Positions 60,147-64,000 of a stretch of 64,000 nucleotides of DNA are shown piece by piece. A program made the translations under genes and the position numbers. Origin of the DNA: Kingella oralis (lineage in GTDB: Bacteria > Pseudomonadota > Gammaproteobacteria > Burkholderiales > Neisseriaceae); the NCBI RefSeq assembly GCF_014054985.1, contig NZ_CP059569.1, positions 1,426,001 to 1,490,000 of the forward strand, given 5' to 3'. The notes under the pieces are model-generated. The model worked only from the letters and a program-made list of their open reading frames with translations. It did not search any database and had not been told where the DNA came from. How positions within the stretch are numbered: the stretch's first letter is position 1; every line of letters begins with the position of its first letter.

Positions 60147-62432
60147 TTATTTTTTGCGTTGTGTTTTGGCGGCGGGTTTTTCGCTTTTGGCTTTGTCTTT
60201 TTTGGCGGCTTCGGGTTTGCGCGCGCTTTGTTTATTGTCGTTTTTGCTGTCCTTTTTGTTGTCGGGCTTGGCGTTTTTGTGGCGGCTGTCGCTTTCGCGG
60301 TTATCGTGTGCTTTGGTTTCGGCTTTGCCTTTGGCGACGGCTTTAACCAGCTGAGGCTTGCTGGAATGTGCGTTGCTGGCGACTTTCAGCGTTTGCCCTG
60401 TTTTGATGTTGTTGCCTTTGATTTTATTGAGCGCGGCGAGCTCGTTTACATCCATGTTGTAGCGTTTGGCGATGCTGTATAAGGTGTCGCCGTTGCTGAC
60501 TTTGTGTGTGCTGGTGGGAGCTTCGGCTTTGGCAACGGGCGCTTTGGCTTTTTCGGCGGCAAGTTGCTGCTGGCGTTGGCGCTCTTTGGCAGCACGCTGT
60601 TCGCTGGTGGCGCGGGCGCGGGCTTCTTGCGCTTCGGATTGCGCTAGGCTGGCTTTAACTGCTTCGCTGGCGTGATTTGCCTTGGCGGCTTCGGCGGCAC
60701 GGATGCGCTCTTGCGAAGCGCGGGCAAGCTGCATGAGTTCGTCTTCGGCGGTGTTGTCGGCATGATGGGCGGTTTCAGGCTGCTTTTCGTTGCTGGCAAC
60801 AGCATGGGCTACATCGCTGGCGCTGGCTGGCGTTTCAGGCTGCGTGGCTGTGCTGGCGACGATGGCATTTTCAGGCTGCTTAACGCTGTTTTGTGTAACC
60901 ACAATCGCGGGCGTTTCAGGCTGCTTGCTGTTTTGGGCAACGCTGGTTGCTTTTTCAGGCTGCGCGTGCGGTTTGAAGACCACAACGGGCGTGGTGGGGA
61001 TGGTGGTTTTTTCAGGCTGCTTGTTGTCTTGGGCGACCACGGTTGTGGTTACATTGGCTTTTTCAGGCTGCCTTATGCTGTTTTGCGTAACCACAATCGC
61101 AGGTTTTTCAGGCTGCTTGAAGGCATCGGGATGCGGCGTGGCAAGCACTACGGGCGTGGGCGCGGGGAAGCTGGCAGTGGTTGGCGCAGAAGTCGCCATA
61201 TTGGCTACGCCCTTGCCCAGCACAGGCGCTTGTTCTTTAAACGTATCGGGCACAGGGTCAAAATCGGCTTTGGCAAATTCTGAGGCGGGCTTGATGCCTG
61301 AGGCGCGGTTTTTGTTCACCAAAATGGTGCGCCCTGCTTCCAGATAGGCGGAGCGGATGCCGTTGAGCCGTTGGATTTCGCTGATGCTGCTGCCTGTTTG
61401 GGCGGCGATGTCTTGCAGGGAGATGCGGCTGTTGGGGGTGTAAACGTCCCACGATAGCAGCGTGTTCAGGTCGGAATTTTTGTAGTTGCTTTCAAAGGTT
61501 TTGGCAGCCTGAATCGGCAGCAGCATTTGGCGGCTGTTGCCTTTGGGGATGAACACGGGGGTTTTGAAGGCGGGGTTCAGGGCAAGGAATTCGCTCTCGG
61601 GGATGTTGGCGAGAAACGCGGCGGCGCGGATGTCCAGCGGGGCTTTCACGTTGACGGTTTTGAAATAGGGTTCGGATTTGATTTCGGGCAGTTTTAGGCC
61701 GAATGCGCCGGGGTTGTTCACCAGATTGCGCACCGCGAGCAGCTTGGGCACATAGTTGCGCGTTTCGGCGGGCATTTTCAGGTTTTCGTAGGTGGGGGGA
61801 AGGCCTTGGGCGATGGCGCGGTTGACGGCGCGGGTTACGTTGCCTTCGCCCCAGTTGTAAGCGGCAAGCGCAAGCGACCAGTCGCCAAATAAGCCGTAAA
61901 GATATTGCAGATAGTTGAGCGCGGCATTGGTGGCGGCGTGCACATCGTGCCGCCCGTCGTAGAGCGGGGTTTGTTCCAGCCCGTAGTGCCGCCCTGTGGC
62001 GGGCATGAACTGCCACAAGCCCGATGCGCCGACGTGCGAACGCGCTTTGGTTACATACGCGCTTTCAATAAACGGCAATAGGGCGACTTCGGCGGGCATA
62101 TTGCGTTTTTTGACTTCGTCGGTGATGTAATACATATAGGGGGTGCTGCGCTGGATGGTGCGGTTGAAATAGGCGCTGTTTTGGGCGAATTTGCTTTCGT
62201 GGCTGCGCACCAGCCCTGAATTGACTTCTTGCATGCGGAAGTTTTTGCGCAGGTTGTCCCATACGCTGCCGCCTGATAGGAAGGTGGCGATGGGGTTTTT
62301 GCTGAACGGGGTGTTTTGCAGTTGCATCATTGCCGCGCCCGTTTGGGCTGGTTTGTAAGTTTCGCCGTGCGCTAGGGTGGGGAGGATGAATAGGCTGCTG
62401 ACGGCTAGGGCAATGTTTTTTATGGTTTTCAT
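60147..62432 (-). CDS. mltD: MltD-like membrane-bound lytic transglycosylase with LysM and a DUS-encoded repeat region
   Basis: 761 residues. A signal peptide (about 1-23) is followed by the transglycosylase domain with catalytic Glu near residue 123 (LPFIESAYVTKARSHVGASG, LWQFMPATGRHYGL). An internal LysM-like region occurs at about 320-375. A low-complexity segment (about 440-560) holds eight or more QPE peptides, each encoded by an exact or one-mismatch DUS. An Ala/Arg/Glu-rich helix, a LysM (HKVSNGDTLYSIAKRYNM, about 640-685) and a Lys-rich tail complete it. It cleaves peptidoglycan glycan strands. It is longer than E. coli MltD (452) mainly through the DUS region and tail. Confidence 0.88.
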   Translation of the reverse strand: MKTIKNIALAVSSLFILPTLAHGETYKPAQTGAAMMQLQNTPFSKNPIATFLSGGSVWDNLRKNFRMQEVNSGLVRSHESKFAQNSAYFNRTIQRSTPYMYYITDEVKKRNMPAEVALLPFIESAYVTKARSHVGASGLWQFMPATGRHYGLEQTPLYDGRHDVHAATNAALNYLQYLYGLFGDWSLALAAYNWGEGNVTRAVNRAIAQGLPPTYENLKMPAETRNYVPKLLAVRNLVNNPGAFGLKLPEIKSEPYFKTVNVKAPLDIRAAAFLANIPESEFLALNPAFKTPVFIPKGNSRQMLLPIQAAKTFESNYKNSDLNTLLSWDVYTPNSRISLQDIAAQTGSSISEIQRLNGIRSAYLEAGRTILVNKNRASGIKPASEFAKADFDPVPDTFKEQAPVLGKGVANMATSAPTTASFPAPTPVVLATPHPDAFKQPEKPAIVVTQNSIRQPEKANVTTTVVAQDNKQPEKTTIPTTPVVVFKPHAQPEKATSVAQNSKQPETPAIVVTQNSVKQPENAIVASTATQPETPASASDVAHAVASNEKQPETAHHADNTAEDELMQLARASQERIRAAEAAKANHASEAVKASLAQSEAQEARARATSEQRAAKERQRQQQLAAEKAKAPVAKAEAPTSTHKVSNGDTLYSIAKRYNMDVNELAALNKIKGNNIKTGQTLKVASNAHSSKPQLVKAVAKGKAETKAHDNRESDSRHKNAKPDNKKDSKNDNKQSARKPEAAKKDKAKSEKPAAKTQRKK
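60820..61120 (-). repeat. Intragenic DUS array inside mltD
   Basis: (A/A)AGCAGCCTGAAAAA-type units occur about every 30-50 bases and read KQPEK, RQPEK, KQPET or TQPET in one frame. Most have AAGCAGCC in place of AGGCAGCC; one near 61060 is exact. Confidence 0.75.
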
Positions 62433-62470
62433 ATTGACGGGAGGGTGTTCGTGCGAAAAAATAGGTTCGC

Positions 62471-62499
62471 ATCGTAATGATATTAGCGTGTTGTGTCAA
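62471..62499 (-). promoter_or_regulatory. Sigma-70 promoter of mltD
   Basis: TTGACA (62494-62499) and TACGAT (62471-62476) on the minus strand with a 17-base spacer, 38 bases upstream of the start codon. Confidence 0.65.
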
Positions 62500-62545
62500 G
62501 CTAAGTGCTTGGCTTTAAAAGGTAAATATGTGCTTTACGGGGTTA

Positions 62546-62704
62546 GGAACCTATATTCACCATTCTCATAGGTATCTTATGCCCTAAAAACGCGGCTACC
62601 GCGTTAAAAATGCTGGCAAGATGTCTAACCTTGCTGCGCTTTTTGCCTTGTATCCACGCTTTTATGTCATAAAATCTACCTATGAAAATAATGAATACAG
62701 GTTT
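62546..62704. mobile_element. MITE-like element, copy B
   Basis: About 159 bp. Read on the minus strand: AACCTGTATTCATT, arm TTTTCATAGGTAG, core CATAAAAGCGTG, ATACAAGGC, AAGCGCAGCAAGG, GCATTTTTAACGCGGTAGCC, TTTTTAGG, then arm CATAAGATACCTATGAGAA and GGTGAATATAGGTTC. Ends and core match copy A at 50417, but the arms differ. It lies seven bases before the methyltransferase start codon. Confidence 0.7.
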
Positions 62705-62712
62705 TAAATATA

Positions 62713-63408
62713 ATGAATTCGCGGAATTTATGCGCTTGGTTGGCGGGGGATGGTTTGGGGCGTTTTGTGTGGCAGGAGGAGTGGGGGTTTTTTCAGGCTG
62801 CCTTGGGGGAGCGGGCGTGGCGGGATGTGTTGTGTTTGGGCGACGGCGGGCGTTTGGCGGTGGCTGGGGTAACGGCGTTGCCTGCGTTTTCAGGCTGCCT
62901 TGATGCGGTGTTGCAATGCGATGCGTTGCCTGCGGATGTGGTGGCTTCGGCGGGGCGGTTGCCTTGGCGCGATGAGGCGTTTGATTGCGTGGTGGCGCCG
63001 CATTTGCCTGATGATGATGCGCCGTTGTTGTTGGCGTTGGCGGAGTTGTTTCGGGTGGTGCAGCCGCTGGGGGCGGTGTTGGTTACAGGGTTGAATCCGC
63101 ATTCGGTGTGGCGCTGGTGGCGGGACGACGGCTTGCCTGACGTGCGCAACGGGGTGTCTTTTAACCGGCTGCGGCGCTTGGCGCGGATGGTGGGCTGGCA
63201 GGTGGGCGGCGGGCGGTTTATGGTGCATTTGCCGCCTGTGGGGCAGCCTGAAAATTGGCAGCTGGTGGAGACGGCGGGGCAGCTTTTGTGGGCGAGAAAT
63301 GCGGCGGTGTATGGGGTGGTGTTGAGCAAGCGGGCGGCGGGGGTGCGGCTGCGGGGGGATGTGGAATGGGCGGGGGATTTTGAGGGAATGGTGTTGCAGG
63401 GGGTGTAA
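62713..63408 (+). CDS. YafS-like SAM-dependent methyltransferase
   Basis: 231 residues. The methyltransferase part is recognised by LPWRDEAFDCVVAPHLPDDD (motif II-III region), LFRVVQPLGAVLVTGLNPHS and NRLRRLARMVGW, a pattern shared with E. coli YafS. The SAM loop is reduced (VLCLGDGGRLA). In E. coli mltD, gloB and yafS are neighbours; here mltD is divergent and gloB is absent, which supports the assignment. The start lies right after a MITE-like element, and no clear ribosome site is visible. Substrate unknown. Confidence 0.72.
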   Translation: MNSRNLCAWLAGDGLGRFVWQEEWGFFQAALGERAWRDVLCLGDGGRLAVAGVTALPAFSGCLDAVLQCDALPADVVASAGRLPWRDEAFDCVVAPHLPDDDAPLLLALAELFRVVQPLGAVLVTGLNPHSVWRWWRDDGLPDVRNGVSFNRLRRLARMVGWQVGGGRFMVHLPPVGQPENWQLVETAGQLLWARNAAVYGVVLSKRAAGVRLRGDVEWAGDFEGMVLQGV

Positions 63409-63608
63409 ATGGGGGTTTCAGGCTGCTTTGATGTAAGTGGAGTAGGCAGACTGAAAAAGGGTTGGGCTTTGTGATTGGCATTTAGATTGGGCAGCCTGAA
63501 AACCAATCTATCTAACAAAAAACCGTTTGGCGCAATACCAAGCGGTTTTTGTTTTTCAGGCTGCCTTCGGGGGATTGCGCTGCTGAGGCAGCCTGAAACG
63601 GGATGCGC

Positions 63609-63710
63609 GATGGCGCGTCGGCGGCTCGTCGATATTTTGCCAACCAGCAAAGTCTTGTTGAGTACACCATTTGGCGGCGAGCCGTCGCCGTGCTATTTTC
63701 AGGCTGCCTT
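63609..63710. repeat. 85-bp dispersed element, copy 5 (inverted composite)
   Basis: GATGGCGCGTCGGCGG, CTCGTCGAT at one end and GGCGGCGAGCCGTCGCCG at the other, so the same end occurs twice head to head, closed by a DUS. Confidence 0.55.
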
Positions 63711-63723
63711 GGATGATGGTTTG

Positions 63724-63815
63724 AGGCAGCCTGAAAACGTGTAGCGATTGGGCAATGGGTATTTTGCAAGTGATGTTGCCATTTTTGGCAATGAGCCGTC
63801 GCCGTTCCATTTTGG
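63724..63815 (-). repeat. 85-bp dispersed element, copy 6
   Basis: Minus strand: AAATGGAACGGCGACGG, CTCATTGCCAAAAAT and a terminal DUS. Confidence 0.6.
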
Positions 63816-63866
63816 GTTTCTGGCTGCCTAAGCGCGGGGGCAACGGTTCGGCAGCCTGAAACGCTG

Positions 63867-63906
63867 CCCCGCGTTCCTACGGCTTGCTGGCAAGCCGTGC
63901 GCTTGG
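63867..63906 (+). repeat. ACGGCTTGC-type repeat, copy 3
   Basis: CGCGTTCCTACGGCTTGCTG followed by GCAAGCCGTGCGCTTGG. Confidence 0.6.
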
Positions 63907-64000
63907 TTGGAAAAAGCGTTTTCAGGCTGCCTTGGGCTGGCGTGAATGCTTGCATCTCAAATCCCAATGCTTGCGCCTGCCCTACTCCATCTTGCAAAAA

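Larger units (their letters stand above)
63409..64000. other. Repeat-filled region at the right edge
   Basis: About 590 bases with no credible gene. It contains many DUS, two copies of the 85-bp element, an ACCGTTTGG/CCAAGCGGT hairpin (63522-63548) and one ACGGCTTGC-type repeat. Confidence 0.55.

Noticed and set aside
63512..63997. Minus-strand frame open to the right edge
   Set aside because: It passes through several DUS and two dispersed repeats. A real gene tail may end near 63920, but too little is visible.

Overview
The window looks like chromosomal DNA of a Neisseriaceae bacterium close to Kingella. The strongest sign is the 12-base DNA uptake sequence (DUS) AGGCAGCCTGAA, in both orientations about once per 0.5 kb by eye, which matches the 'king' DUS dialect as I recall it. 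Pilus, FNR, LolC/D, HpnD/HpnE and UbiA proteins read as Neisseriaceae. Genes are GC-rich with short intergenic spaces, and many DUS pairs form hairpins that probably end transcription.

Layout. 1-0.6 kb: tail of a Card1/Can2-like nuclease with AT-rich codon use unlike the rest. 0.6-7.6 kb: META lipoprotein, yciO, pncC, then a leftward block zapD, coaE, pilD, pilG, pilF (division, CoA, type IV pilus assembly). 7.8-11.4 kb: two tRNA-Thr, lolD-lolC, recO, an entericidin-type lipoprotein. 11.5-20.2 kb: alaA, pyrC, a giant DUF2339 membrane protein, hslR, a DUF454 protein, and luxS-mtnN, which together recycle S-adenosylhomocysteine and make the AI-2 precursor. 20.4-24.2 kb: a large broken lipoprotein gene with a Pro-Thr repeat linker, a parallel beta-helix and a dispersin-B-like GH20 domain whose catalytic residues are replaced. 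24.3-31.1 kb: hpnE and hpnD (squalene), proC, a SemiSWEET pseudogene, a prolyl oligopeptidase. 31.7-46.9 kb: ubiA, an aromatic amino acid permease, secreted and membrane proteins of unknown role, pyrE, pheA, nlpD, a degenerate DAHP-synthase-like protein, plsC, a DUF2167 protein, fnr/hemN (divergent), a B3/4 protein, pseC. 47-58 kb: tmk, a DUF465 protein, an AGCS symporter, pseI, a DUF4291 protein, copA, an orphan amino-acid ABC ATPase, rsmA, radC. 58.6-63.4 kb: a leftward tRNA operon (three Gly, Cys, a tRNA-like relic, Leu), pgsA, mltD and a YafS-like methyltransferase.

Most genes are housekeeping. The unusual content is in the repeats. There is a roughly 160-170 bp mobile-looking element in two copies, with conserved ends and core but different, self-complementary arms. 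One copy sits inside another dispersed repeat of about 300 bp. A third family of about 85 bp has at least six copies. Two dRS3-type 20-mers and a short Correia-like element are also present. DUS have spread into coding sequence: they supply the stop codon of ten genes, encode RQPE/GSLK/FRLP/SGCL peptides, and form a repeat array inside mltD. No CRISPR array, prophage or intact insertion sequence was seen.
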